From CAVZYN01 sp963779515 (GTDB lineage: Bacteria; Pseudomonadota; Alphaproteobacteria; Rhizobiales; Hyphomicrobiaceae): DNA of 40,306 bases. The stretch covers positions 1 to 40,306 of the forward strand of contig CAVZYN010000016.1 in assembly GCA_963779515.1 (NCBI GenBank). Reading direction: 5' to 3'. Position 1 is the first letter of the stretch; the number at the start of each line of letters is the position of its first letter. Under the pieces are notes generated by a model that did not search any database, was not told the DNA's origin, and saw nothing but the letters and a program-made list of their open reading frames with translations. Shown one piece after another: positions 32,648 to 40,306 of the stretch. The position numbers and the translations under genes were made by a program.

Positions 32648-35600
32648 GCGCGATCGAGATCGCTGACGAGGCCAAGCAGTTGCACATTGCCACCCGTGGC
32701 CGTGATGTCGGTCGAGCGCACGCGTTCGGTCGCAAACCGGGCGAGATAGTGCGGGCCGCCGGCCTTCGGGCCGGTTCCCGATAGTCCCTCGCCGCCAAAC
32801 GGCTGGACGCCGACGACGGCGCCGATCTGGTTGCGATTGACGTAGATATTACCGACGCGCGCGCGTTCGGCGACGCGCTCGGCGACGGCGGCAATACGGC
32901 TATGGATCCCGAGCGTCAAGCCGAAGCCTGTCGCGTTGATCTGATCGATGACGGCATCGAGCCGGCCACTGTCGAAGCGTACGACGTGCAGCACCGGCCC
33001 GAAGACTTCGCGTTCGAGCACGCCCATGCGATCGATTTCGAAGATCGCTGGCGCAACGAACGTGCCGGCGCGGCAGGCTGGGCTCAAGGGCGTCTCGGCG
33101 ACGAGCTTTGCCGTACGCGCGAGCCGCATCTTGTGCGCATCGAGCGCATCCTGCGACGTCTCGTCGATCACGGGACCGACGTCGGTCGCATAGTCGAGCG
33201 GATCACCTACCGTCAACAGCTCGGTCGCGCCTTTGAGCATTTCCAAAACGCGCGGCGCGATGTCATCCTGCAGAAATAGAACGCGCGCGGCGGAGCAGCG
33301 CTGCCCTGCGCTATCGAATGCCGATTTGACGACATCGCGCACGACCTGCTCGGGCAGCGCGGTCGAATCCGCGATCATGGCGTTGATTCCGCCGGTTTCG
33401 GCGATGAAGGGCACCAATGGGCCGCGCTTCTCAGCCAAGGCTTTCTGGATCGCCCACGCGGTGTCGTTCGATCCAGTGAAAGCGACGCCCGCGATGCGCG
33501 GGTCCTTGACCAACGCCGCGCCGACGGCGCCGCCGCCGGTCAAAAGGTGCAGGACGTTCGCCGGCACGCCCGCTTCGTGCAGCAGCTGAATGGCCAGAAA
33601 CGCTGTGATAGGCGTTTGCGGCGCGGGTTTTGCCAACACCGTGTTGCCGGCTGCCAGGGCAGCCGCGACTTGGCCTGTAAAAATTGCCAGCGGGAAGTTC
33701 CAGGGGGCGATACAAACGAACGCACCGCGACCGCGGAGTTCGATCGTATTGCGCTCGCCGGTGACGCCCTTGAGGTTCAGGGGCGTTGCAAATAGCCGCC
33801 GCGCCTCCCGCGCATAATAGCGGAGAAAATCGACGGCTTCGCGCACGTCCCCCAGCGCATTGTCGAGCGTTTTGCCGCCTTCGCGGACAATGACCGCCAT
33901 CAGCCGCGCACGATCGCGCTCCATAAGATCGGCAGCCTTGTCCAGAATGTCGCCGCGCTTGCCGCCACCGAGCTGATCCCAGCCATGTTGGCTTGCGACC
34001 GCGCTGCCAACGGCCGCCGCACACTGCTCCGGCGTTGCCGTCCGCACGGTGCCAAGCCGCATGCGCAGGTCATGCGGACAGCGCACGAGCGCCGCCTCGT
34101 CGCCACCGGCGGTCGGCTCGCCATCGACGATGGGCCCCGCCGCAAACGGTGTCTGCAGCGCGCCCGTGATCTGCGCCAGGAGCTGCTGTCGCGCCGTCGT
34201 CTCGGTGAGCGGGATGCCCTGGCTATTCCGGCGTTCGGGTTTGAAGATCTCCGGCGGGCGCACGAGTGCGGCCGGCCGGCGATCGGGCGGCAACTCGCGG
34301 ATGCGTTCGGCGGCTTCGACCGGATCACGAATGATATCGGCGATTGGGGCCGCGTCATCTGCCAGCCGGTTCACGAACGAGGTGTTGGCGCCATTCTCGA
34401 GCAAGCGCCGGACGAGATACGCCAGCAGATCTTCGTGGCCGCCGACGGGCGCATAGATCCGGCATACGCGACCGAGCTTCTTCTCACCGACGACTTCGCC
34501 GTAGAGCGTCTCGCCCATGCCTTGCAGGCGCTGGTACTCGTATGCCGCGTCCCCGCCGCTGACGTGGATCGCCGCAACGGTGTGGGCGTTGTGGGTCGCG
34601 AACTGCGGATAGAACGCGGCTGCGTCCGACAACAGGAAGCGGACGGACGCCAGATAAGACACGTCGGTGTTGATTTTCGAGGAGAACACCGGATAGTCGG
34701 CGAGGCCCAGTTCCTGCGCCCATTTGATCTCGCTGTCCCAATAGGCGCCCTTGACGAGCCGCACGGGAATGCGCCGTCCGCCCTGGTGGGCAATCGCGCG
34801 CAACCATCGCAGCACGGGAATGGCGCGCTTGCCGTAAGCCTGGACGGCGAGGCCGAACCCGTTCCAGCCCGATAGTGCCGGGTCAAGAAAGCATTTTGCG
34901 AACTGCGCGAGCGTGAGATCGAGGCGATCCTGTTCTTCGGCATCGATCGTCAAACCGATGTTCCACGCCTTCGCCAACCGCGCGAGTTCGAGCAGACGCG
35001 GACCAGCTTCCGCCGACACCTGCTCCGCTTTACCAGGCTCGAAACGCGGATGAATGGCCGAGAGTTTCACGGAGAGACTCGGACGAGACATCAAAGCATC
35101 CGCATGGTTCTGCGGTGATGGTCCGGCGGCAGACCCGACAGCCTCCAACGCTTCCAGATAGCGTGCAAAATAGCGGTCGGCATCCTTGGCGGTGCGGGCG
35201 CCTTCACCCAGCATGTCATACGAAAAGCGATAGCCCTGCCGCGCCAGCGGTTCCGATCTGGCAAGCGCTTCCTTGATATTGCGCCCCAGCACAAAATTAT
35301 CGCCGAGGACCTTCATCGCCCGGCGCACGGCTTGGCGGATCACGGGCTCGCCGGATTTGGCGATCAATCGTTTCAGGGCGGACGTGGGTCCACTGCCTTT
35401 GGCATCTCCGAATTTGACGACGCGCCCGGTCAGCATCAATCCGAACGTCGAGGCGTTGACAAAGACGCTGCCGGATTGGCCGAGATGTTTCTCCCACTGC
35501 CCGCCGCCGATCTTTTCGGCGATCAGGCTATCGGCGGTTTCTGAATCGGGAACCCGGAGCAAGGCTTCGGCGAGGCACATCAAAATGATGCCTTCCTCGC

Positions 35601-35856
35601 TCGACAGCGCATACTCGGCCATGAACGCGTCAACGCCTCCATGAGCCGCGGATGCCGTACGTACGGATTGGACCAGCGAGCGCGCGAGGTCGGCCGTGCG
35701 GCGGCGCTCATCGTCGGTGAAGACTGCCCGATCGATCAGGCCGGCGACGAGACGTTGCTCATCGACGAGATGATAGGCGCTGATCTCGTCACGAGAGGGC
35801 AGGCCATCGCGCGGTGGGTCCTGGTGTGCCTGACGTGAATTTGACATGGCAACCAT
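32644..35856 (-). CDS. putA: PutA, bifunctional proline dehydrogenase / L-glutamate-gamma-semialdehyde dehydrogenase
   Basis: A 1070-aa enzyme that oxidises proline to glutamate in two steps and channels the intermediate between its sites. The proline dehydrogenase barrel covers roughly 180-490 (YDMLGEGART, IPVRLVKGAYWDSEIKWAQ near 363-381, FATHNAHTVAA). The aldehyde dehydrogenase domain covers ~560-1040, with Glu820 in FIAETGG, nucleophile Cys854 in SAGQRCSAARV, and GGEGLSGTGPKAGG near the end. It lacks the N-terminal ribbon-helix-helix DNA-binding domain of enterobacterial PutA, so it is the shorter, non-autorepressing kind; no PutR-type (Lrp/AsnC) gene is next to it. ATG 35856 has GAGG at 6-nt spacing. 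Divergent from the RTX gene. Confidence 0.97.
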   Translation of the reverse strand: MVAMSNSRQAHQDPPRDGLPSRDEISAYHLVDEQRLVAGLIDRAVFTDDERRRTADLARSLVQSVRTASAAHGGVDAFMAEYALSSEEGIILMCLAEALLRVPDSETADSLIAEKIGGGQWEKHLGQSGSVFVNASTFGLMLTGRVVKFGDAKGSGPTSALKRLIAKSGEPVIRQAVRRAMKVLGDNFVLGRNIKEALARSEPLARQGYRFSYDMLGEGARTAKDADRYFARYLEALEAVGSAAGPSPQNHADALMSRPSLSVKLSAIHPRFEPGKAEQVSAEAGPRLLELARLAKAWNIGLTIDAEEQDRLDLTLAQFAKCFLDPALSGWNGFGLAVQAYGKRAIPVLRWLRAIAHQGGRRIPVRLVKGAYWDSEIKWAQELGLADYPVFSSKINTDVSYLASVRFLLSDAAAFYPQFATHNAHTVAAIHVSGGDAAYEYQRLQGMGETLYGEVVGEKKLGRVCRIYAPVGGHEDLLAYLVRRLLENGANTSFVNRLADDAAPIADIIRDPVEAAERIRELPPDRRPAALVRPPEIFKPERRNSQGIPLTETTARQQLLAQITGALQTPFAAGPIVDGEPTAGGDEAALVRCPHDLRMRLGTVRTATPEQCAAAVGSAVASQHGWDQLGGGKRGDILDKAADLMERDRARLMAVIVREGGKTLDNALGDVREAVDFLRYYAREARRLFATPLNLKGVTGERNTIELRGRGAFVCIAPWNFPLAIFTGQVAAALAAGNTVLAKPAPQTPITAFLAIQLLHEAGVPANVLHLLTGGGAVGAALVKDPRIAGVAFTGSNDTAWAIQKALAEKRGPLVPFIAETGGINAMIADSTALPEQVVRDVVKSAFDSAGQRCSAARVLFLQDDIAPRVLEMLKGATELLTVGDPLDYATDVGPVIDETSQDALDAHKMRLARTAKLVAETPLSPACRAGTFVAPAIFEIDRMGVLEREVFGPVLHVVRFDSGRLDAVIDQINATGFGLTLGIHSRIAAVAERVAERARVGNIYVNRNQIGAVVGVQPFGGEGLSGTGPKAGGPHYLARFATERVRSTDITATGGNVQLLGLVSDLDRA

Positions 35857-36114
35857 GGAATACCTCGTCTCTCCGGATCGAGCCTCGGCTCCCGAATCGT
35901 CGGGCTTAATCTAACAGAAGACATCCCCCGCGCTAGGCTGCGGGCGTCGCACCTTCGGTCACACGACAATCTTTTGTTATTGATTTACCGCCATTTGCGC
36001 GCTGCGGCGTGCGTGTTCGCGCCGTTGCCTGCAATTTTAGCGATTTTCGCAAGCGTTTGTTTGAGCGCGGCTTCTAGGTTGGCCTCTCCTGCAGAATCGC
36101 ATGAGGCGTTCCAA

Positions 36115-36969
36115 ATGGCACAACCCCAATCCTTCCAGGAGCTGGCGCGTGAGTTGATCACGCAGTACGGCACCGCGGGAGACGATGAACTGCTCGGCAG
36201 CGCGCTTGACGACGCGCTGCATGGCATGCGCGGCAACGATGTCGTCAAAGGCCTGGCTGGCAACGACGTCCTTTGGGGCGGCGCCGACAGCGACCATCTT
36301 TATGGCGGCTCGGGCAACGACCTGCTGCTCGGACGCGCCGATGACGATAGCCTGTACGGTGGCTCGGGCAACGACATGCTGTTCGGTGGCCGCGGCTTCG
36401 ACACGCTCCTGGGCGGCGCTGGCGACGACGCACTGTTCGGTGGTGAAGGCATGGACATACTGAATGGCGGCTCGGGGAATGACGAGCTGTCCGGCGGCCG
36501 GGACGACGACTGGCTTTGGGCGGGATCGGGCAACGATATCGTTCGCGGCGGTCAAGGCAACGACGCGTTGCAAGGACGCGCCGGTGACGACCTGCTGGAT
36601 GGCGGCGCCGGTGACGACCATATCGTTGGCGGCTCGGGCAACGACACGCTGATCGGCATGAGCGGAAACGACAAGCTGCTTGCCGGCTCTGGCGACGATG
36701 TCCTCAATGGCGGGCGCGGCAGCGACATCATGTACGGCGGTGCCGGTCACGACACCTTCGATTTCTCGCTCGCCGAGAAGGGCACGGACGTGATCCTCGA
36801 CTTCAACGACGATCAAGACGTGATCAGCTTCGCTGGGCGTGGCCTCAGTTTCGCGGATCTTGCGATTGCGAAGGCCGCCGACACGATCTCGATCACGGTC
36901 GGGGCGCACACGATCACGCTGATGAACGCGGCTGAGACCGAACTCTCCGCCGACAATTTCCTGCTCTGA
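36115..36969 (+). CDS. RTX (calcium-binding nonapeptide repeat) protein
   Basis: A 284-aa acidic protein made almost entirely of about 20 GGxGxDxxL nonapeptides from residue ~25 to ~225 (for example GGSGNDLLL, GGAGDDALF, GGQGNDALQ). Such repeats fold into a calcium-filled parallel beta-roll outside the cell. The C-terminal ~60 residues (DVILDFNDDQDVISF ... AADTISITVG ... LSADNFLL) look like the secretion-signal region of type I substrates. There is no enzymatic or binding domain. No ABC exporter, membrane-fusion or TolC gene lies nearby. I use ATG 36115 because GAGG lies 8 nt upstream; the frame is open from 35974 with non-ATG codons. Role unknown: adhesin, biofilm or surface-layer-like protein are possibilities. 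Confidence 0.88.
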   Translation: MAQPQSFQELARELITQYGTAGDDELLGSALDDALHGMRGNDVVKGLAGNDVLWGGADSDHLYGGSGNDLLLGRADDDSLYGGSGNDMLFGGRGFDTLLGGAGDDALFGGEGMDILNGGSGNDELSGGRDDDWLWAGSGNDIVRGGQGNDALQGRAGDDLLDGGAGDDHIVGGSGNDTLIGMSGNDKLLAGSGDDVLNGGRGSDIMYGGAGHDTFDFSLAEKGTDVILDFNDDQDVISFAGRGLSFADLAIAKAADTISITVGAHTITLMNAAETELSADNFLL

Positions 36970-36992
36970 ACCATCGACGGTTCGAGCTAGGA

Positions 36993-37026
36993 CGCGCGCC
37001 TCGCATCACCCCGTGCGAGGCGCGCG
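36993..37026 (+). terminator. Strong terminator between the RTX and TauE/SafE genes
   Basis: CGCGCGCCTCGCA (36993-37005) and TGCGAGGCGCGCG (37014-37026) form a perfect 13-bp stem with an 8-nt loop, followed by CCGTTTC. It starts 24 bp after the RTX stop and ends 17 bp before the stop of the convergent permease gene. The short T-run lies on the plus strand; the stem is strong enough to act both ways. Confidence 0.85.
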
Positions 37027-37042
37027 CCGTTTCAGGTACGCG

Positions 37043-37789
37043 TCAGGCCGCGCGCACGAGGCGCCACATCTGCCAACCCGACAGCGTCAGAACCAGCGCG
37101 CCGACCAGCAGCATGAAGGGCCGCGCCGGCAGATGCCGCGCGACATATCCGCCGAATGGCGCTGCCAACAGGCCACCCGCGACAAGCGCCGCGACCGTCG
37201 GCCAATGATCGATGCCGATGAAGGCAACGTAGGTCGCCGATGCAGCGATCGCGACAAAGGTTTGGCAGAGATTGACGGAACCGATTGTATAGCGCGGCGC
37301 ATGTCCGCGGCCGACCAGCGTCGACGTCACGATTGGTCCCCAGCCGCCACCGGTGGCCGACAGCGCGCCGCCAACCAGCCCCAGTGGAATGACGACGCGA
37401 TCGTCGGTCGTGGCGCGAGAGCCGCAGGCCTTGAACGCGCGCCATAAAATGTAGACGCCGAGGGCCGCGAGATAGACTGCAAGCATCGGCTTCAAAATCG
37501 CGCCATCGATCTTCGAGAGGGTCGCCGCACCGAGGATCGCTCCGATCACGCCGGCTGGTGCGAGCCGCGCCACGAGCCGCCAGTCGACGTTGCGGTACCA
37601 GGCATGTGCCAGGCCCGAGGCCCCGCATGTCACGATCTCAGCGAGATTGACGCTCGCGCCAACGACGGCGGGGGGCAGGCCCAGCGCCAGCAAAGTCAGC
37701 GCCATGATCGTGCCGTAGGCCATGCCGAGAGCACCATCGATCAACTGGGCCGCGAATCCGACGGCCGCGATAAAGGCGAGCTGATCCAT
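37043..37789 (-). CDS. TauE/SafE family sulfite exporter-type permease
   Basis: A 248-aa inner-membrane protein with 7-8 hydrophobic segments in two similar halves. The first half carries IDGALGMAYGTIMALTLLALG near 17-37 and a NLAEIVTCGASGLAH segment; the second has GLVGGALSATGGGWGPIVTSTLVG, containing the repeated G-rich motif, and NLCQTFVAIAASATYVAFIG. The family moves sulfite, sulfoacetate or other small organic anions; most members are uncharacterised. ATG 37789 has GGAG 6 nt upstream. The frame stays open to 38035 without similarity. Convergent with the RTX gene and divergent from parE. Confidence 0.9.
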   Translation of the reverse strand: MDQLAFIAAVGFAAQLIDGALGMAYGTIMALTLLALGLPPAVVGASVNLAEIVTCGASGLAHAWYRNVDWRLVARLAPAGVIGAILGAATLSKIDGAILKPMLAVYLAALGVYILWRAFKACGSRATTDDRVVIPLGLVGGALSATGGGWGPIVTSTLVGRGHAPRYTIGSVNLCQTFVAIAASATYVAFIGIDHWPTVAALVAGGLLAAPFGGYVARHLPARPFMLLVGALVLTLSGWQMWRLVRAA

Positions 37790-38083
37790 TCGATGCTCCG
37801 CCGCTTGCGTTGGGTTGAATTTTCCCGTGTTGCACGTTCGTGCGTGAATTCCGGACCTCCCGCCCGCGCAAGCCCCGTCAGTAGGCACATCGGGGATGAT
37901 GTGGGGCGTGCGCCACTGACTTACTAGGCCCGTCATTTCTCTACATTGTGGCGGCCACCGGCTTGCCAATCCACACTCCGGCGTGCGACGTCCGACCTTG
38001 AGTTGCAGTGGCCGATTCGGACGGGTGGAACCCACGCGTCATGCGCTGTGCTGACCCATTTTTGATCTAAGGTGCTGGTATAA
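37790..38083. other. 294-bp divergent region between TauE/SafE permease and parE
   Basis: No gene. A short dyad GCACG-TT-CGTGC (37832-37843) lies 43 bp before the permease start and could be an operator. AAGG (38071-38074) is the only Shine-Dalgarno-like sequence ahead of parE, at a long 11-nt spacing. Confidence 0.4.
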
Positions 38084-40087
38084 ATGGCTGGATCTCGCGA
38101 TCTGTTCGCAAAACTCGAATCCGAATTTGACGGCAAACGTGGGCGGGGTAAGTCCGCTGAAGAGAATTACACCGCCGCCGACATCGAGGTTTTGGAAGGC
38201 CTGGAACCCGTGCGCCGCCGCCCCGGCATGTACATCGGCGGCACCGACGAAAAGGCGATGCACCACCTCTTCGCCGAGGTAATCGACAACGCCATGGATG
38301 AAGCGGTCGCGGGCCACGCCTCGTTCATCGAGGTGCATCTCGACGCGGAAGGCTATCTGGCCGTGACCGACAACGGCCGCGGCATTCCGGTCGACGCACA
38401 TCCGAAATTCAAGAACAAGTCCGCGCTCGAAGTGATTATGTGCACCTTGCACTCGGGTGGCAAGTTCGATGGCAAGGCCTACAACACCTCGGGCGGCCTG
38501 CACGGTGTTGGCGTCTCGGTCGTCAACGCGCTCTCGGAGACGCTCGAAGTCGAAGTCGCGCGCGGCCAGCAACTCTATCGCATGGTGTTCTCGCGCGGCG
38601 CGCCCGAGGGCAAGCTGCAGAAGCTCGGTTCGATCCAAAACCGGCGCGGCACCAAAGTGCGCTTCCGCCCCGATGAAAAAATCTTCGGCAAGGGCTGCGC
38701 GTTCAAACCCGGCCGGCTGCTCACGATGGCGCGCTCGAAGGCCTACCTGTTCGGTGGCGTCGAGATCCGTTGGTCGTGCGATCCCGAAATCATCAAGGAC
38801 GACACGCCCGCCAAGGCGACGTTCCACTTCCCCGGCGGCTTGAAGGACTATCTGCAGGCGACCATCGAAGGACAGACACTCGTCACCAAGGACGTGTTCA
38901 GCGGCCGCGTCGAAAAGGAGGCGGGGCATGGCACCGTCGAGTGGGCGATTGCGTGGATCGGCGACGAAGACGGCTTCTCACGCTCGTACTGCAACACGAT
39001 CCCGACGGGTGAAGGCGGCACGCACGAGAACGGCCTCAGATCCGCGCTGTCAAAGTCGCTGAAGTCTTACGGCGAACTCGTCAACAACAAGAAAGCCGCG
39101 CAAATCACGGCGGAAGACGTGATGAGTACGGCGGGCTCGATGCTGTCGGTCTTCATCCGCGAGCCCGAGTTCCAGGGCCAGACGAAGGATAAACTCGCGA
39201 CGCAGGAAGCCTTCCGCATCGTTGAATCCGTCATCAAGGACGCGTTCGATCACTGGCTCGCCGATACGCCGCAACAGGCCAATCGGCTGCTCGAATGGGT
39301 GATCGACCAGGCCGAGGACCGCCTGAAACGGCGGCGCGAAAAGGAGATCGGGCGGCAGTCGGCGACGCGCAAGTTGCGGCTCCCCGGCAAGCTCGCGGAC
39401 TGTTCGGCGAATTCCAATATCGGCACTGAAATCTTCATCGTCGAAGGCGACAGCGCCGGCGGCTCGGCGAAGCAGGCGCGCAATCGCGAGACGCAAGCGA
39501 TCCTGCCGTTGCGCGGCAAGATCTTGAACGTCGCCAACGCGTCGTCCGCGAAACTCTCGCAGAACCAGCTGCTGTCGGATCTGATCCAAGCACTCGGCGT
39601 CGGCACCGGCGCCAAATACAAGGACGAGGATCTGCGTTATGAGCGCGTCGTCATCATGACCGACGCCGACGTCGATGGCGCCCACATCGCGTCGCTGCTG
39701 ATCACGTTCTTCTATCAGGAGATGCCGGAGCTGATCGAGAACGGACATCTCTTTCTCGCGGTGCCGCCGCTCTACCGGCTGACGCATGGCGCCAAGACCG
39801 TCTATGCGCGCGACGAAAAACAACGGCAGGCGCTCTTGAAATCCGAATTCGCCGCGAACGCGAAAGTCGATGTCGGCCGCTTCAAAGGTCTCGGCGAAAT
39901 GAATGCGTCGCAGCTCAAAGAGACGACGATGGATCCGAAGAAACGTTTGCTGCTGCGTGTCGCCGTCGGCGAGGGCGACAAGTCAGCGATCGCGGAGGCC
40001 GTCAATGCGTTGATGGGCTCGAAACCGGAGCTCCGTTTCAAGTTCATCCAAGAGCGCGCCGCCTTCGCCAAAGACCTCGACATCTGA
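38084..40087 (+). CDS. parE: ParE, DNA topoisomerase IV subunit B
   Basis: A 667-aa GHKL ATPase and TOPRIM protein. ATP-binding motifs are EVIDNAMDEA (65-74), DNGRGIPV (97-104) and GGLHGVGVSVVNAL (137-150). The TOPRIM domain has EGDSAGGSAKQARNR (454-468) and the metal-binding TDADVDGAHI (526-535). The C-terminal RFKGLGEMNASQLKETTMDP segment completes the family signature. The length, close to E. coli ParE (630) and without the large insertion of many GyrB proteins, and PLRGKILNVANAS after the TOPRIM motif identify ParE over GyrB. With ParC (not in the window) it decatenates replicated chromosomes. It stands alone in this window. Confidence 0.94.
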   Translation: MAGSRDLFAKLESEFDGKRGRGKSAEENYTAADIEVLEGLEPVRRRPGMYIGGTDEKAMHHLFAEVIDNAMDEAVAGHASFIEVHLDAEGYLAVTDNGRGIPVDAHPKFKNKSALEVIMCTLHSGGKFDGKAYNTSGGLHGVGVSVVNALSETLEVEVARGQQLYRMVFSRGAPEGKLQKLGSIQNRRGTKVRFRPDEKIFGKGCAFKPGRLLTMARSKAYLFGGVEIRWSCDPEIIKDDTPAKATFHFPGGLKDYLQATIEGQTLVTKDVFSGRVEKEAGHGTVEWAIAWIGDEDGFSRSYCNTIPTGEGGTHENGLRSALSKSLKSYGELVNNKKAAQITAEDVMSTAGSMLSVFIREPEFQGQTKDKLATQEAFRIVESVIKDAFDHWLADTPQQANRLLEWVIDQAEDRLKRRREKEIGRQSATRKLRLPGKLADCSANSNIGTEIFIVEGDSAGGSAKQARNRETQAILPLRGKILNVANASSAKLSQNQLLSDLIQALGVGTGAKYKDEDLRYERVVIMTDADVDGAHIASLLITFFYQEMPELIENGHLFLAVPPLYRLTHGAKTVYARDEKQRQALLKSEFAANAKVDVGRFKGLGEMNASQLKETTMDPKKRLLLRVAVGEGDKSAIAEAVNALMGSKPELRFKFIQERAAFAKDLDI

Positions 40088-40306
40088 AAGCGGCTCAGCG
40101 GCGGTGGCTGTTCGGCTGGCGTGACGGCACGTTCGGCGAGCCCTTGGCGGCCGTTACGCAACCGAATCGGCGATGGGCTCCCAAGTGGGTTCGCGGCTGG
40201 TGCCGGACACCTCATCTTTGCGTCATCGGTGTTGCCCGACGCCCGTGTCTTTTCCAACGCCGTGGCCGCCAAACGATGAGTTGATCAGCCCGCATCTCAA
40301 TCGCAT
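40088..40306. other. Region after parE, no gene seen
   Basis: The 219 bp after the parE stop contain no supported gene. A minus-strand frame through it continues into parE and is a shadow. The stretch 40155-40183 resembles part of the 22114-22369 repeat in inverted orientation. The sequence is cut by the window edge. Confidence 0.5.
40155..40183 (-). repeat. Partial inverted copy of the dispersed repeat core
   Basis: On the minus strand the segment reads TGGGAGCCCATCGCCGATTC followed by GGTTGCG. The first 12 bases are identical to the repeat copies at 22149-22160 and 22306-22317, and the following CCGA-CGGGTTGCG block aligns with small indels. GAGCCCATCGCCGATTCG (40163-40180) also matches 22174-22191 exactly over 18 bp. 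The outer parts of the repeat are not present. Confidence 0.55.

Noticed and set aside
35974..36114. Upstream extension of the RTX gene that looks like a signal peptide
   Set aside because: The extension needs a TTG or GTG start without a Shine-Dalgarno, while ATG 36115 has a good one, and RTX proteins normally use C-terminal type I signals. Not impossible, so the true start deserves care.
36115..36969. Hemolysin/toxin
   Set aside because: Hemolysin-type calcium-binding repeats are present, but no pore-forming or enzymatic domain, so a toxin call is unsupported.
38084..40087. GyrB instead of ParE
   Set aside because: The length of 667 aa and the sequence around the TOPRIM motif fit ParE; alphaproteobacterial GyrB is usually about 800 aa.

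Overview
The window reads as a chromosomal segment of a GC-rich alphaproteobacterium, most likely Hyphomicrobiales (Rhizobiales; Bradyrhizobium/Xanthobacteraceae-like). This is inferred from the alphaproteobacterial style of GlnD, MutS, ClpS-ClpA, ParE and the phasin, and from a PutA that lacks a DNA-binding domain. There is no rRNA, no tRNA that I can see, no CRISPR array, and no phage or transposase gene. Gene density is high and most genes are core metabolism, repair, envelope or stress functions.

Layout. 1-11365 is entirely minus strand: a hybrid sensor kinase, then mutS-glnD-DUF3750 (mutS and glnD overlap by 4 bp), a divergent photolyase/cryptochrome-family protein, a MaoC hydratase and a truncated family III CoA-transferase. 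11540-16338 holds an alpha-methylacyl-CoA racemase-like enzyme (+) and, on the minus strand, a YcbB-type L,D-transpeptidase and an NtrC-type sigma-54 activator. 16595-21768 holds an M3 oligoendopeptidase and the Kup potassium transporter (+), abutting tail to tail with an MFS transporter (-). 21769-22392 is a gene-poor gap with two copies of a ~99-bp repeat; a shorter related piece lies inverted after parE at the right edge. 22393-26820 (-) carries an EamA transporter, clpA, clpS and a phasin. 27123-32347 carries a SPOR-domain D-Ala-D-Ala carboxypeptidase (+), a fatty acid desaturase gene interrupted by one in-frame TGA (-), glutathione-dependent formaldehyde dehydrogenase (-) and a second EamA transporter (+). 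32312-35856 (-) is putA with a translationally coupled 111-aa gene. Then come a protein made almost entirely of RTX repeats (+), a TauE/SafE permease (-) and parE (+).

Functional links. clpS-clpA form the N-degron adaptor/unfoldase pair with coupled translation. The phasin has its own rho-independent terminator and two perfect CTGC-N3-GCAG dyads upstream, matching the known binding motif of the PHA regulator PhaR, which points to polyhydroxyalkanoate storage. The L,D-transpeptidase and the carboxypeptidase both act on peptidoglycan but are far apart. The racemase, MaoC and CoA-transferase suggest branched or fatty acyl-CoA metabolism.

I found no convincing new multi-gene system. The best leads are the single-codon nonsense mutation in an otherwise intact desaturase, the PhaR-like operators, the repeat family, a perfect 18-bp inverted repeat ahead of the photolyase gene, and the unusual active-site region of that photolyase.
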